Source: Polyangia bacterium (lineage in GTDB: Bacteria; Myxococcota_A; Polyangia; Nannocystales; Nannocystaceae). Taken from it: DNA of 64,000 nucleotides. This document shows positions 33,869 to 41,815 of the stretch, piece after piece. Position numbers and translations under genes: made by a program. Below the pieces are notes generated by a model, which was not told the DNA's origin, searched no databases, and saw nothing but the letters and a program-made list of their open reading frames with translations. Position 1 is the stretch's first letter; each line of letters begins with the position of its first letter. The stretch spans positions 124,001-188,000 of the forward strand of contig JAUHWG010000004.1 in NCBI GenBank assembly GCA_030424595.1, in the 5' to 3' direction.

Positions 33869-34354
33869 ATGCCGATCAGCGACGCCAAGAAGCGCTACTA
33901 CGCCACGATCTACGTCCTCAAGAAGCTCGACCTCGACGTCGACGAGGGGGGCGTCGAGTTGCCGGTGCTCCTCCCGCCTGAGCTCGCGCCGCTCGACGGG
34001 CTCCTCGAGACGATGGCGATCGAGGGGTTGGTGTCGATCGACAGGCGACGCCAGCGCTACGTCCTGGCCGAGCGCGGGCTCGAGACGGTCGGCCTCCTGA
34101 TCGACGAGATCGAGGGGATCATCGAGGAGTTCGACGACGAGGAGACGAGCGATACCATCGCGATCCTCCGCCGGCGCAACCTCGACGTGACGCGGATCCG
34201 CTTCCTCTGGGGCTGGTACGACGGCGAATTCGACGATGTGGTCGCCTATCAGCGCCGCCGGGGCTTCGCCGAGATCGAGCGAGACTGGGCGTCCTTCATC
34301 CTCAGCGACGCGTTCTACGACGATCTCGAGCGCGACCTGAACGGCGAGGCCTGA
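33869..34354 (+). CDS. Hypothetical protein with winged-helix-like N-terminus
   Basis: 161 aa, acidic. An AGGAG site lies 8 nt before the ATG. N-terminal residues MPISDAKKRYYATIYVLKKL and MAIEGLVSIDRRRQRYVLAERG suggest a winged-helix arrangement (wing RRRQRYVL). The remainder (AILRRRNLDVTRIRFLWGWYDGEFDDVVAYQ) is not recognised. Preceding bases 33826-33855 are repeated gaccgac units. Possibly regulatory; unproven. Confidence 0.65.
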   Translation: MPISDAKKRYYATIYVLKKLDLDVDEGGVELPVLLPPELAPLDGLLETMAIEGLVSIDRRRQRYVLAERGLETVGLLIDEIEGIIEEFDDEETSDTIAILRRRNLDVTRIRFLWGWYDGEFDDVVAYQRRRGFAEIERDWASFILSDAFYDDLERDLNGEA

Positions 34355-34619
34355 GGCGTCGGCCGGGTCATTCCTCGCCGCGGAGCGGTCTGACGCGGGG
34401 GTCGCTGCGGCGCAGCGCGGGCGCTCCGGAGCGGTCTCGGCGGCGCCGATGTGCGCGGCGTCGAAGGCGGGAGGTTTTCGTCGGCGTCGCTCGTCTGGCG
34501 CCGTGACTCCGTGACTCCGTGGCGCCGTGGCGCCGTGGCGCGCTCCTGGCAGCGGCGCGGCGAAACGCTCGACGCGGAGAGGGCGTGGTCTGATCGCCGC
34601 TTCGGCGTATGCTGGAGGA

Positions 34620-35066
34620 ATGCGGCGAGGATGGGTCGGGGGAGGGGCGATGATGATCGCCTGCGGGGTTTCTGCGCTGCTCGTCGGCGGCGGCTGCAAG
34701 AGCGGGCCGTGCTCCGGTCTCGGGATGATGCGCGACGATCGGCCGCTCCCTGCTCCTTGGGACACGTTGGCGCCGCCCCCCGCCGAGGCGGTCGGCTGTA
34801 TGTCCCAAGAGGAGGAGATGCAGCTCGAGTGGTCGCGCAGCTACGAGCTCGGCGGCTCGCCCGAGGCGGGCTACACGGCCTTCTACGCTCAGCTCGAGGA
34901 TGCTGGTTGGAGCCGGACAGACAAGACCAGCACCCAGCGCTTTGAGGCCTGGTTTACGCGCTCAGGGCACAGCGTTCGGCTCTTCGCAAGCTCGCATGTC
35001 GCGGACCTGGGCTGGGTGACCGTCGAGTTCACCCCCGCCCAGGCGCCCGCGCCCGGGGTCGACTAG
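34620..35066 (+). CDS. Small lipoprotein, unknown function
   Basis: 148 aa. Lipobox LLVGGGC after a short Met/Gly signal; an alternative start at 34650 also gives a signal. The mature part has QLEDAGWSRTDKTSTQRFEAWF and a C-terminal beta segment (SVRLFASSHVADLGWVTVEF), but no known family. The gene starts about 265 bp after its upstream neighbour in GC-rich spacer. Confidence 0.65.
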   Translation: MRRGWVGGGAMMIACGVSALLVGGGCKSGPCSGLGMMRDDRPLPAPWDTLAPPPAEAVGCMSQEEEMQLEWSRSYELGGSPEAGYTAFYAQLEDAGWSRTDKTSTQRFEAWFTRSGHSVRLFASSHVADLGWVTVEFTPAQAPAPGVD

Positions 35067-35082
35067 CCCTCCGGGGTCGCGC

Positions 35083-35280
35083 GGCGGCCCGCGGATGATG
35101 CCGTCGATGATGCCGTCGACGAGGGCCCGCCGGTCCCCGTCCACCTGACGGCGACGAGGGCCCGCCGGTCGCCGCGGACCTGACGGCAGCGAGCGGCCGG
35201 AGGGGCGAGCCGGGCTAGGTTCTCGGGGACAGGGCCCAGAGGAGCAGGGCCCAGAGGGGCAGGGCCTAGAGGGGCAGGAC
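35083..35280. repeat. Cluster of tandem repeats (gatgatgccgtc, 35-bp x2, 15-bp x4)
   Basis: 35083-35117 contains gatgatgccgtc twice; 35118-35152 and 35153-35187 are a 35-bp tandem duplication (starting gacgagggcccgccggtc) with small differences; 35228-35280 is about four copies of a 15-bp unit like cccagaggggcaggg. They fill the whole gap between the small lipoprotein and the GST stop. Confidence 0.8.
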
Positions 35281-35964
35281 CTAGACAGTCTCGGAGAGGT
35301 AGCGGTAGGGCGTCGACTTCCACGGCGGCCAGGTCGTGACGACGGCGATCCGCTTCTTCATCCGCTCGTAGAAGCGGGCGAGGTTGGGGTAGCGCTCGTC
35401 GAGCGGCAGGCCGAGGTGGACGGCGGTCGCCAGGTAGGTGAACACGGAGAGGTCCGCATAGGTCACCTGACTGCCGGCGGCGTACTTGCCGAGGCCGTAG
35501 TAGTACTCCCAGTAGAAGAGCTCGTCGTGGAATGCCGCGGCTCGGCGGTCGACCTCGGCGGGGTCGAGGTCGAGGCCCCGGGTCGACATGATGTAGGAGA
35601 AGAGCTCCATGCCGACGGTCTTGAGGTGACCGGACTCGTGGAGGCGGGTGAGGGCGAGGCCGCGCAGCGCCTTGTTGGCGGGGAGCAGCGCCGGCTCGGG
35701 GTAGGTGTGCTCCAGGAAGTCGAGGATCGCGAAGGTCTCGTAGACCGCGAGGGGACCGTCGGTGAGCACGGGCAGCTTGCCCCGCGGGTTGCGTGCGAGC
35801 ATCTCCGGGCTGCGGTGCTCACCGGCGGTGAGGGAGAGGCGGACGATCTCGAAGTCGAGCTCCTTCTCCTCGAGCGCGAGCTGGATCATCCACGATGGAG
35901 GCGAGCACTCGATGGCGCGGATCGTCGTACTATCGGGGACGTAGAGGGTGAGTGCTGAGCGCAT
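35281..35964 (-). CDS. Glutathione S-transferase family protein
   Basis: 227 aa. The thioredoxin-like N-domain has SLTAGEHRSPEMLARNPRGKLPVLTDG with the cis-Pro site (LPVL) and the ETFAILDFLEHTYPEPALLP strand-helix pair; the C-domain is all-helical (SQVTYADLSVFTYLATAVHLG). The N-terminal active residue region PDSTTIRAIECSPPSWM offers Ser/Thr but no obvious Cys, so a Ser-type GST is likely. Ribosome site AAGGGAG upstream. An 8-bp inverted repeat lies just upstream, perhaps for a repressor. Likely conjugates electrophiles or removes chlorinated or aromatic compounds. Confidence 0.88.
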   Translation of the reverse strand: MRSALTLYVPDSTTIRAIECSPPSWMIQLALEEKELDFEIVRLSLTAGEHRSPEMLARNPRGKLPVLTDGPLAVYETFAILDFLEHTYPEPALLPANKALRGLALTRLHESGHLKTVGMELFSYIMSTRGLDLDPAEVDRRAAAFHDELFYWEYYYGLGKYAAGSQVTYADLSVFTYLATAVHLGLPLDERYPNLARFYERMKKRIAVVTTWPPWKSTPYRYLSETV

Positions 35965-35981
35965 CGGCTCTCCCTTGCACA

Positions 35982-36005
35982 GCGCATAGAAGCGATCCTA
36001 TGCGC
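35982..36005 (-). promoter_or_regulatory. Operator-like inverted repeat upstream of the GST gene
   Basis: gcgcatag (35982-35989) and ctatgcgc (35998-36005) form a perfect 8-bp dyad around an 8-nt centre, ending 18 nt upstream of the start. The dyad and position fit a repressor site overlapping the leader. A weak TTGACG (minus strand, 36051-36046) lies 40 bp further upstream. Confidence 0.5.
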
Positions 36006-36065
36006 ATTTTGGCTATTCTCGGCTCTAGCAGATCGCTCCCGCGGGCGTCAAGGTGAGGGGCGCTC

Positions 36066-36971
36066 GTGAGCCTGGGCGCGCTCGATATCGACTCTTTCTC
36101 GGCGACGGACGTCACAGGGGCCGCACCTCCCGCTCGCCCTAGGAGGCGCCGAGATCCTAAAGTACGGGCGATGACTGCGGGCGGTCGTGCTGCTCCTTCG
36201 CGTGAAGACCTCGACCAGAGCGGGTCGCTGACCCTGCGCCTCGTCGACGCCGCCGGCATGGCCGCGTTCTTCGGCCTCATGGCCCTCCTCGCGGTCGAGG
36301 TCGACGCGGGGCTCGAGGTCTTCGCCGAGCACGCGTGGTGGCTGATCAGCTTTGCGGCGATCGGCGGCTATCTCTGGGCCGACTTTGTCTCAGGGTTCTT
36401 TCACTTCCTCGCCGACACCTACGGTTCGGTCCATACGCCCTTCCTAGGGCCCGTGTTCTTCCGGACCTTCCGCGAACATCACGTCGATCCCCTGGCGATC
36501 ACGCGCCACGGCTTCCTCGAGGTCAACGGGGCGAACTGCATCGTCTCGTTGCCCTTCCTGGCGCTGACGGTCGGCCTGGTGCCGATCCGCGAGAGCCTCT
36601 TCGGTGCGGCCTTGGGCGCCTTCATGTTCGCGTTTCTCGTCGGGATCTTCTTCACCAACCAGTTCCACCGATGGGCCCACCTGCCCTCGCCGCCGCAGTG
36701 GATCCGACGCCTCCAGTCGACCGGGCTGATCCTCGGCGTGGACCACCATCAGCGGCACCACGTGGCGCCCTACGACACCTACTACTGCATCACCTCGGGG
36801 CTGATGAACCCCGTTCTCGCCAGGCTGCGCTTCTTTGAGTCGATCAAGGCGCCGCTCGGACGGCTGGTGGAGCCGATCGTCGGCAAGGCTGAGGACATAT
36901 TCGTGGAGGCTCCCGCGGAGGCGCTCCCGGCGGACGACTCGCTCCGTGAGCAGGGCTCGTCACGCTGGTGA
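36066..36971 (+). CDS. carF: CarF/TMEM189 family plasmanylethanolamine desaturase
   Basis: 301 aa. The conserved His clusters of PEDS1/CarF are present: ADFVSGFFHFLADTYGS (H113), FREHHVDPLAITRH (H138, H139), NQFHRWAH (H201, H205) and DHHQRHHVAPYDTYYCIT (H227-H232). These coordinate the di-iron site that introduces the vinyl-ether double bond of plasmalogens. In Myxococcus xanthus CarF is needed for the singlet-oxygen carotenoid response. Multiple membrane helices separate the motifs. Start GTG at 36066; ATG at 36171 is possible and would cut about 35 poorly conserved residues. No linked ether-lipid genes are seen. Confidence 0.92.
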   Translation: MSLGALDIDSFSATDVTGAAPPARPRRRRDPKVRAMTAGGRAAPSREDLDQSGSLTLRLVDAAGMAAFFGLMALLAVEVDAGLEVFAEHAWWLISFAAIGGYLWADFVSGFFHFLADTYGSVHTPFLGPVFFRTFREHHVDPLAITRHGFLEVNGANCIVSLPFLALTVGLVPIRESLFGAALGAFMFAFLVGIFFTNQFHRWAHLPSPPQWIRRLQSTGLILGVDHHQRHHVAPYDTYYCITSGLMNPVLARLRFFESIKAPLGRLVEPIVGKAEDIFVEAPAEALPADDSLREQGSSRW

Positions 36972-37284
36972 GGGAGAGCTTGGCCTGCGGTCTTCGGGAC
37001 TAGATTCGGGTCTGGCTCGAGTCTGGCTCGAGTCTGGCTCGGGTCTGGCTCGGGTCTGGCTCGGGTCTGGCTCGGGTCTGGCTCGGGTCTGGCTCGGGTC
37101 TGGCTCGGGTCTGGCTCGGGTCTGGCTCGGGTCTGGTTCGGGTCTGGGCGTCGTCAAGGCCCGCGTGCGGTCGACGCAGGCGCGACGACGCCCGGGGAGC
37201 TTCTTTATTTTCGGCGCGGTGTAAGGGCGTCGCCGTCGCTGTCGTTGGCCAGGGGTACACTCACCGCCCCAGCGGGTGCCGACC
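36972..37284. other. 313-bp intergenic region with minisatellite
   Basis: Between carF and the DUF4349 lipoprotein. Its central part is the 11-bp minisatellite listed separately. No gene is supported; all six frames through the repeat stay open because of its sequence, which produces spurious frames. Bases 37143-37284 contain a short AT-richer stretch (tttattttcgg) but no convincing promoter. Confidence 0.75.
37011..37142 (+). repeat. 11-bp tandem repeat (tctggctcggg) x12
   Basis: Twelve consecutive 11-bp units, nearly identical (two with cgag, one with ttcggg). The unit length is not a multiple of 3 but is close to one helical turn, so copies present the same DNA face. Confidence 0.97.
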
Positions 37285-38250
37285 ATGAACATGAACCGAA
37301 CACTCTTTGCGCTCATCGCACTCGGCCTCGCCGGCCCGGGCTGCATGAAGAAGTCCGCCGGCGAGGCCTCCTACGCGCGCTCCGACATGGCGATGGAGTC
37401 CGAGGCCTACGGCGGCGAGGCGGACTACGACGACTACGGCGGCGGTGAGCCGATGGAGGAGATGGCGTCGATGGACGCGATGGACGACGCGCCCCCGCCG
37501 GCGCCGATGGCCGCGAGCGACTCCGACTCGGTCGGCGCCATGGGCGGTCTGCGCGAGCGGCGAGCGGCGAAGAAGGCGGCGAAGAGCGATGGCCTCGCCC
37601 CCGGCGGCTCGGCGCCGCCCGAGGAGCCGACGCCGAGCAAGCCGGCCGACGCCAAGCCCGAGCCGAGCAAGGCCAAGCCCGGCTCGTCCAAGGACAGCAG
37701 CGACGAGCCCGAGCCGGTCGCCCGCCAGATCATCTACACCGCGCAGATGCGCCTCGCGGTCTTCGACGTCGACGAGGTGATGCAGCGGGTCGAGGCCCTC
37801 GCGGTCGCGGTCGACGGCTATGTCCAGGAGATGCGCCAGGGCTACTTCATCCTCCGGATCCCGGCCCCCCACCTGCGAGGGGTGATGGACGGCGTCGGCG
37901 GTCTCGGGATGGTCACGGAGCGGAACCTCGAGGCCCGCGACGTCACCGAAGAGTACGTCGACGTGACCACCCGGATCCGGGTGCTGCGCGAGACCCAAGG
38001 CCAGCTCATCGACCTCCTCAAGCGGACCAGGACCGTCGAAGAGGCGCTCCACGTCCGCCAGGCGCTCGACCAGGTGACCATGCAGCTAGAGCAGGCGCTC
38101 GGCCGTCTGCGGGTCTTGGAGAGCCTGATCGGCTTCTCGACGTTGACGGTCTACATCAACGAGCGGGGCCCCCAAAACGACATCCCGTCGAGCAATGATC
38201 CCTTCCCCTGGGTCGACAGCCTCGGCGTTGAAGCTACGGAGTGGAACTAG
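37285..38250 (+). CDS. DUF4349 lipoprotein
   Basis: 321 aa. The ATG at 37285 (GTG at 37276 possible) starts a signal ending in GPGCMKK. A low-complexity Met/Asp/Gly and Pro/Lys linker (about residues 25-150) precedes the DUF4349 domain: QIIYTAQMRLAVFDVDEVM, VDGYVQEMRQGYFILRIPA, the coiled helix LLKRTRTVEEALHVRQAL and FSTLTVYINE. The typical family member has a C-terminal membrane helix, absent here. Ends 2 nt before the next lipoprotein, likely cotranscribed. Confidence 0.85.
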   Translation: MNMNRTLFALIALGLAGPGCMKKSAGEASYARSDMAMESEAYGGEADYDDYGGGEPMEEMASMDAMDDAPPPAPMAASDSDSVGAMGGLRERRAAKKAAKSDGLAPGGSAPPEEPTPSKPADAKPEPSKAKPGSSKDSSDEPEPVARQIIYTAQMRLAVFDVDEVMQRVEALAVAVDGYVQEMRQGYFILRIPAPHLRGVMDGVGGLGMVTERNLEARDVTEEYVDVTTRIRVLRETQGQLIDLLKRTRTVEEALHVRQALDQVTMQLEQALGRLRVLESLIGFSTLTVYINERGPQNDIPSSNDPFPWVDSLGVEATEWN

Positions 38251-38252
38251 CG

Positions 38253-38987
38253 ATGCGCGCTCTCATCTCGACCTCCAACCTCCTCAAGCTCCCCCTCGCT
38301 GGGGCGCTCCTCCTCGGCCTGACCCTGTCGACGGGCTGCTCGAAGTACAAGCTCGAGCCGCCGACCGACTTCGTCGAGGTCCACGCCTACTCCTCCGAGG
38401 TGCGGATGAAGGCACAGGACAACGTCGGCCTGAACCTGCGGGCCTTCAAGAACGTCCGCGGCGGCAGCCTCAGCTTCTGGGGCTCGGACCTGGTCGACAA
38501 GCTCAGCGATCGCGGCTATCGCCTGGTCGCGCAGGCGCCCGCTCGCTCGAAGAACGGGGTCGTCGGCACCCGCTTCGACTTCGACTACACGCCGCAGGGC
38601 AAGGAGACGCCGAAGTTCTACATCGCGGTGCTCTTCGTCACCGACGAGTACCGCTTTGTCCTCCAGGTCGCCGGCGACAAGGCGCGAGAGGCCGCCTATA
38701 CCGGGCGGATCGACGAGATCACCGATGATCTCAAGGTGCGTGGCTGCGCTGTCGCCTCGAAGATCTGCAAGGGGCCTCAGCCGCCGCAGCTCCGGCGCTC
38801 GGGGCCGGCGGGTCCGAAGGGGCCGGCGGGCGATGAGCCGAAGGTCGCGACGGGCGATGCTGCTCCCGTCGAGAGCGGGGCTGCGAGTGAGGCTCCCGGT
38901 GGGTCTGGGGGCGGCAACGGAGCCGCCTCTCCGACGTCGAGCGGAGCGCAGCCCGCCGAGGGCTCAAGCGCGGGCGCGGGCGGCTGA
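38253..38987 (+). CDS. Lipoprotein, unknown function
   Basis: 244 aa. ATG at 38253, 2 nt after the DUF4349 stop, gives signal LLLGLTLSTGCSKYK with a good lipobox. The mature domain (FVEVHAYSSEVRMKAQDNVGL, RFDFDYTPQGKETPKFYIAVLF) is about 140 residues, then a long Gly/Ala/Ser/Pro-rich C-terminus from about residue 175. Pairing with the DUF4349 lipoprotein suggests a shared envelope complex. Confidence 0.78.
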   Translation: MRALISTSNLLKLPLAGALLLGLTLSTGCSKYKLEPPTDFVEVHAYSSEVRMKAQDNVGLNLRAFKNVRGGSLSFWGSDLVDKLSDRGYRLVAQAPARSKNGVVGTRFDFDYTPQGKETPKFYIAVLFVTDEYRFVLQVAGDKAREAAYTGRIDEITDDLKVRGCAVASKICKGPQPPQLRRSGPAGPKGPAGDEPKVATGDAAPVESGAASEAPGGSGGGNGAASPTSSGAQPAEGSSAGAGG

Positions 38988-39007
38988 GCGACCCTGACCG
39001 TCGGCGT

Positions 39008-39051
39008 CGCGGGGCCTCCTCGCCCGAAAAAGGGCGGCGAGGGACCCCGCG
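39008..39051 (+). terminator. Hairpin terminator with gaaaaa loop
   Basis: cgcgggg-cctc-ctcgccc and gggcggcgag-gga-ccccgcg arms flank a gaaaaa loop, 21 bp after the lipoprotein stop. Strong GC stem; no U-tract after it. Confidence 0.6.
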
Positions 39052-39081
39052 CCTGTGCGATGGTGCGTTTCTAGGCCTTCG

Positions 39082-39762
39082 ATGAGCGAGTTTCTCAGGG
39101 AAGCGGCGATCCTCCAGCCGGCGCTGCTAAATAGCCTCAAGACCCTGCATCGGCGGGCGAACGCGGCGATCGAGGAGGCGGTGATCGCCGACACCGTGCT
39201 CGACGCGCGCGAGCTCGAGGCGGCCGCCGAGGCGGCGAGCCTGGGCATGGGTCGAGGGGCCGGTCGAGGGGCCGGTCGCAGCGCCGCGAAGACCGAAGAG
39301 GTCAACGCCCTCAGCTCGGTCAACCCGCTGCGCTCGCTCCAGGCCCCCGACGCCTACAGCGTCAAGCCGCTGGTCGAGCTCGAGCTGTTGGCGCTGCGGG
39401 CCGCGCAGATGCTCCGGCGGCGACATGCGACCGAGCGTCGGCTCTCGCTGATCGTCACCGTCGTTCTCGGCGTCTTCCTCGGCGTCGGCATCTTCCTCGG
39501 GGTGTTCGCGGACCAGCTCGCGCCGGGGCTGATCCTGATCGCCGGGGCTGCGCTCGCCTTCGGCCTGCTCCGCTGGAAGTGGCGCCCCTACCGGAGGGCG
39601 GCCCGCAGCCTCTTCTTGGTGGACCTCGCCGAGCAGCTCTCGTCGAGCCTGCGCTCGCGGCTGCAGGCGCTCGACAAGGTGCCCGATCATCCGACCCGCC
39701 ACCTCCAGCAGTGGAAGGCCGTGCTCGAGCTGACCGAGCCGCTGGCGGACCTCTGGGAGTGA
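39082..39762 (+). CDS. Two-TM hypothetical membrane protein
   Basis: 226 aa. ATG at 39082 is used; an earlier in-frame start at 39055 lacks a site. Charged N-terminal half with RGAGRGAG repeat, then two membrane helices near residues 123-162 (LSLIVTVVLGVFLGVGIFLGVF and ILIAGAALAFGLL), and a cytoplasmic C-terminal helix. No family recognised. Convergent with the lipoprotein at 39822. Confidence 0.7.
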   Translation: MSEFLREAAILQPALLNSLKTLHRRANAAIEEAVIADTVLDARELEAAAEAASLGMGRGAGRGAGRSAAKTEEVNALSSVNPLRSLQAPDAYSVKPLVELELLALRAAQMLRRRHATERRLSLIVTVVLGVFLGVGIFLGVFADQLAPGLILIAGAALAFGLLRWKWRPYRRAARSLFLVDLAEQLSSSLRSRLQALDKVPDHPTRHLQQWKAVLELTEPLADLWE

Positions 39763-39797
39763 CGGCGTCGGGGCGAGTCGGCGGTGATCCGAGATGA

Positions 39798-39815
39798 GGG
39801 CCCTTGCGCGGGCCC
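39798..39815. terminator. gggccc hairpin between convergent genes
   Basis: GGGCCC-ttgcgc-GGGCCC in the 59-bp gap between two convergent stops; plausible shared terminator. Confidence 0.45.
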
Positions 39816-39821
39816 GGCGGG

Positions 39822-40691
39822 CTAGGCCGGGCCTAGGACCACAGACATGCACCAGGTGGCCTGCGCTTCGCCAAAGCGCTCGGTGAGCGGGACGAAGTCG
39901 GACTGGCAGTCGACCTGCTGACGGATGTAGGAGGCCGGCGTCCCGACCGTCTTATGATCATATCCCATCGGCAGGGCAGTGTTGATGTTGCCGGAGGAGA
40001 GGCGAACGCAGAATTCCGAGTCCTCGACGAGGAGCGGCTGGGGCAGGGGGAGCTCCTCGAGGCCCTCGCCGCCGGAGAAGGGCGGGAGCTGGACCGTCGC
40101 GATCGCGGAGGCGCCGGGGTTGTCCGCGCTGTGGAGGCCGACCTGCAGCGGCGCGTTGCCCAGCGGAAAGGCGACCATGGCGCTCACCGACTGGATCATG
40201 AAGGGCGGGGCGAGGTCGGTCGAGAAGCACTCGGTCGCGTGGAGCTTGGTCGGGTAGACGTTCTGCTTGGCGAAACAGCCGGCGTAGTAGGTGCAGGAGC
40301 CGTCGCTGTAGTTCTGGATCGAGAAGGGCTCGAAGTCGGGGCTGCCGGTGCTCGTCGAGCCGTCGCCGGTTGTCCCGGTGCTCGCCTCGGTGAGGGAGGT
40401 CGCGTCGGCGGTGGAGGTGATCGCCGTCGTGGCGTCGGTGGTGGCGTCGGTGGTGTCCGTCGAGCCGGTCGTCGAGGTGGAGCCCGTCGCGCTCATGGAT
40501 CCGCCGCTCGCGGTCGAGCCCGTCGTCGAGCCCGTCGTGGCCGCCGCGGAGGCGCCGCTTAGGGAGGCCATCCCGGAGCTCGAGGTCGTGCTGACGTTCT
40601 CGTCGTAGTCGGGGTTGTCGATGATGCAGCCGCCGACGATCGTGGCGATCGGGAGGAGATAGCCGACAACCCTCCATAAGACCCGTGCCAT
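39822..40691 (-). CDS. Repeat-linker lipoprotein, unknown domain
   Basis: 289 aa. Signal with lipobox IVGGC (ATIVGGCIID). A Ser/Thr/Gly/Ala linker of about 90 residues follows. The C-terminal domain (residues 120-289) has paired Cys (SCTYYAGCF, ECFSTD, CVRLSS, VDCQSDF, TWCMS) and beta-type sequence (MVAFPLGNAPLQVGLHSADN) suggesting a folded extracellular module. Not recognised. Confidence 0.8.
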   Translation of the reverse strand: MARVLWRVVGYLLPIATIVGGCIIDNPDYDENVSTTSSSGMASLSGASAAATTGSTTGSTASGGSMSATGSTSTTGSTDTTDATTDATTAITSTADATSLTEASTGTTGDGSTSTGSPDFEPFSIQNYSDGSCTYYAGCFAKQNVYPTKLHATECFSTDLAPPFMIQSVSAMVAFPLGNAPLQVGLHSADNPGASAIATVQLPPFSGGEGLEELPLPQPLLVEDSEFCVRLSSGNINTALPMGYDHKTVGTPASYIRQQVDCQSDFVPLTERFGEAQATWCMSVVLGPA

Positions 40692-40902
40692 GCCCTACTC
40701 TACCAGCGGGCTCGGGGCCGCGTGGGAGCGAGGGCGGGGTATGGCGAGACTTTGGCCGCTTCTCAGCGGAGCATGCGGTCAATCGCGCTTCGGTGTGAGC
40801 GGATTCGTCGCCGGCTCGGTCGATCGTGCCAGTTGATGTCGCCGGCCGGTCTTGCGGTGCGGCTGCGGAGTATTCCTGTCCTCTCGACCATCCAAGGCGC
40901 TC

Positions 40903-41052
40903 GTGCCGGACGACCCGCCTCTGCGGGTCTTCGGGGTCGCCTTTCTGATCGGCGGGACGCTGATGGGGGCGACCGCGGGGCTCGTCACCGGACGGCAGCT
41001 CGTCCTCCTCGCCCGGTCGCGGCGCGCCCAGGCCCTCCCGGGCTCAGCTTGA
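40903..41052 (+). CDS. Possible small single-TM protein (49 aa)
   Basis: GTG start; residues 10-30 (VFGVAFLIGGTLMGATAG) make one membrane helix, followed by a basic tail. Third-position GC is as high as in confirmed genes. No ribosome site is clear, so this remains a candidate. Lies in the 385-bp gap before the enoyl-CoA hydratase gene, convergent to it. Confidence 0.4.
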   Translation: MPDDPPLRVFGVAFLIGGTLMGATAGLVTGRQLVLLARSRRAQALPGSA

Positions 41053-41076
41053 GGTCGGCTCGAGGTCGGCGCGAGG

Positions 41077-41799
41077 TCAGCTCGAGGTCTTGCTCTTGCC
41101 CTTGCCGAGGCGCGCGGCGACCCGCCCCTTGAGCTCATCGCCGCTCCACAGCTTCACGCTCTCCTCCAGGAACGCCGGCAGGGCGGCGGCGGCCTCGGCC
41201 GCGACCGCGCCGCGCAGGGCCGCCTTGGCGGTGGCGTAGCCCGGCTGGGGGTGGGCGGAGAGCTCCGCCAGGCGGGCCCGGGCGCGGGTCTCCGGGTCGC
41301 TCGCGACCTCGTCGACGAAGCCGCGGGCGAGGGCCTCTCCGGGGTCGTAGAGGCGGGCGCCGAGGACGATCTCGTCGAGGTGCTGCTTGGCGAGGCGGTA
41401 GCGGACGATCGCGAGCGCCCCCGGCGGGAAGGCGATCCCGAGGGCGACCTCGGTGAGGCCGATCTTGATCTTCGGGTGATCGGCGACGATCCGGTGATCA
41501 CAGCAGAGCGCGAGGAGGCAGCCGCCGGCGATCGCGTGGCCGTTGACCCAGGCGACGGTCGGCCCGGGGTAGGTGAAGAGGTCGAGGAGGAAGCCGTCCA
41601 GGAGGGCGATGAACTCGCCGACGGCCGCGCCCTGGAGGCCGGTGACCTCGTGCAGGTCGAGGCCGGCGGAGAAGGCCCGCCCCTCGCCGCGGAGGAGGAG
41701 CGGCGCACCGCCGGCGCGGTGAAGCTGCGCGCGCAGATCCGTCATCGTCGCGACCGAGAGGGTGTTCAGGTTGGGGCTGTCGAGGACGACTTCGTGCAT
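41077..41799 (-). CDS. Enoyl-CoA hydratase/isomerase family protein
   Basis: 240 aa crotonase-fold protein. GEGRAFSAGLDLHEV is the first oxyanion-hole segment, and the second is VNGHAIAGGCLLALCCDHRIV; the GLTEVALGIAFPPGALAIVRYRL segment is also typical. The usual catalytic Glu near the second hole is not clearly placed: T96-V-A is at the position of some hydrolases. It could be a hydratase, isomerase or hydrolase. Ends 17 nt upstream of the VTT gene on the same strand order, so they may be cotranscribed. Confidence 0.85.
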   Translation of the reverse strand: MHEVVLDSPNLNTLSVATMTDLRAQLHRAGGAPLLLRGEGRAFSAGLDLHEVTGLQGAAVGEFIALLDGFLLDLFTYPGPTVAWVNGHAIAGGCLLALCCDHRIVADHPKIKIGLTEVALGIAFPPGALAIVRYRLAKQHLDEIVLGARLYDPGEALARGFVDEVASDPETRARARLAELSAHPQPGYATAKAALRGAVAAEAAAALPAFLEESVKLWSGDELKGRVAARLGKGKSKTSS

Positions 41800-41815
41800 G
41801 GGGCTGTGGCTCGGT

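Noticed and set aside
14508..36971. A functional link between the ECF/ChrR-like pair and carF
   Set aside because: They are about 20 kb apart with many genes between; only a shared theme, not evidence.
37011..37142. The repeat array as a CRISPR
   Set aside because: Units are 11 bp and contiguous with no spacers; no cas genes.
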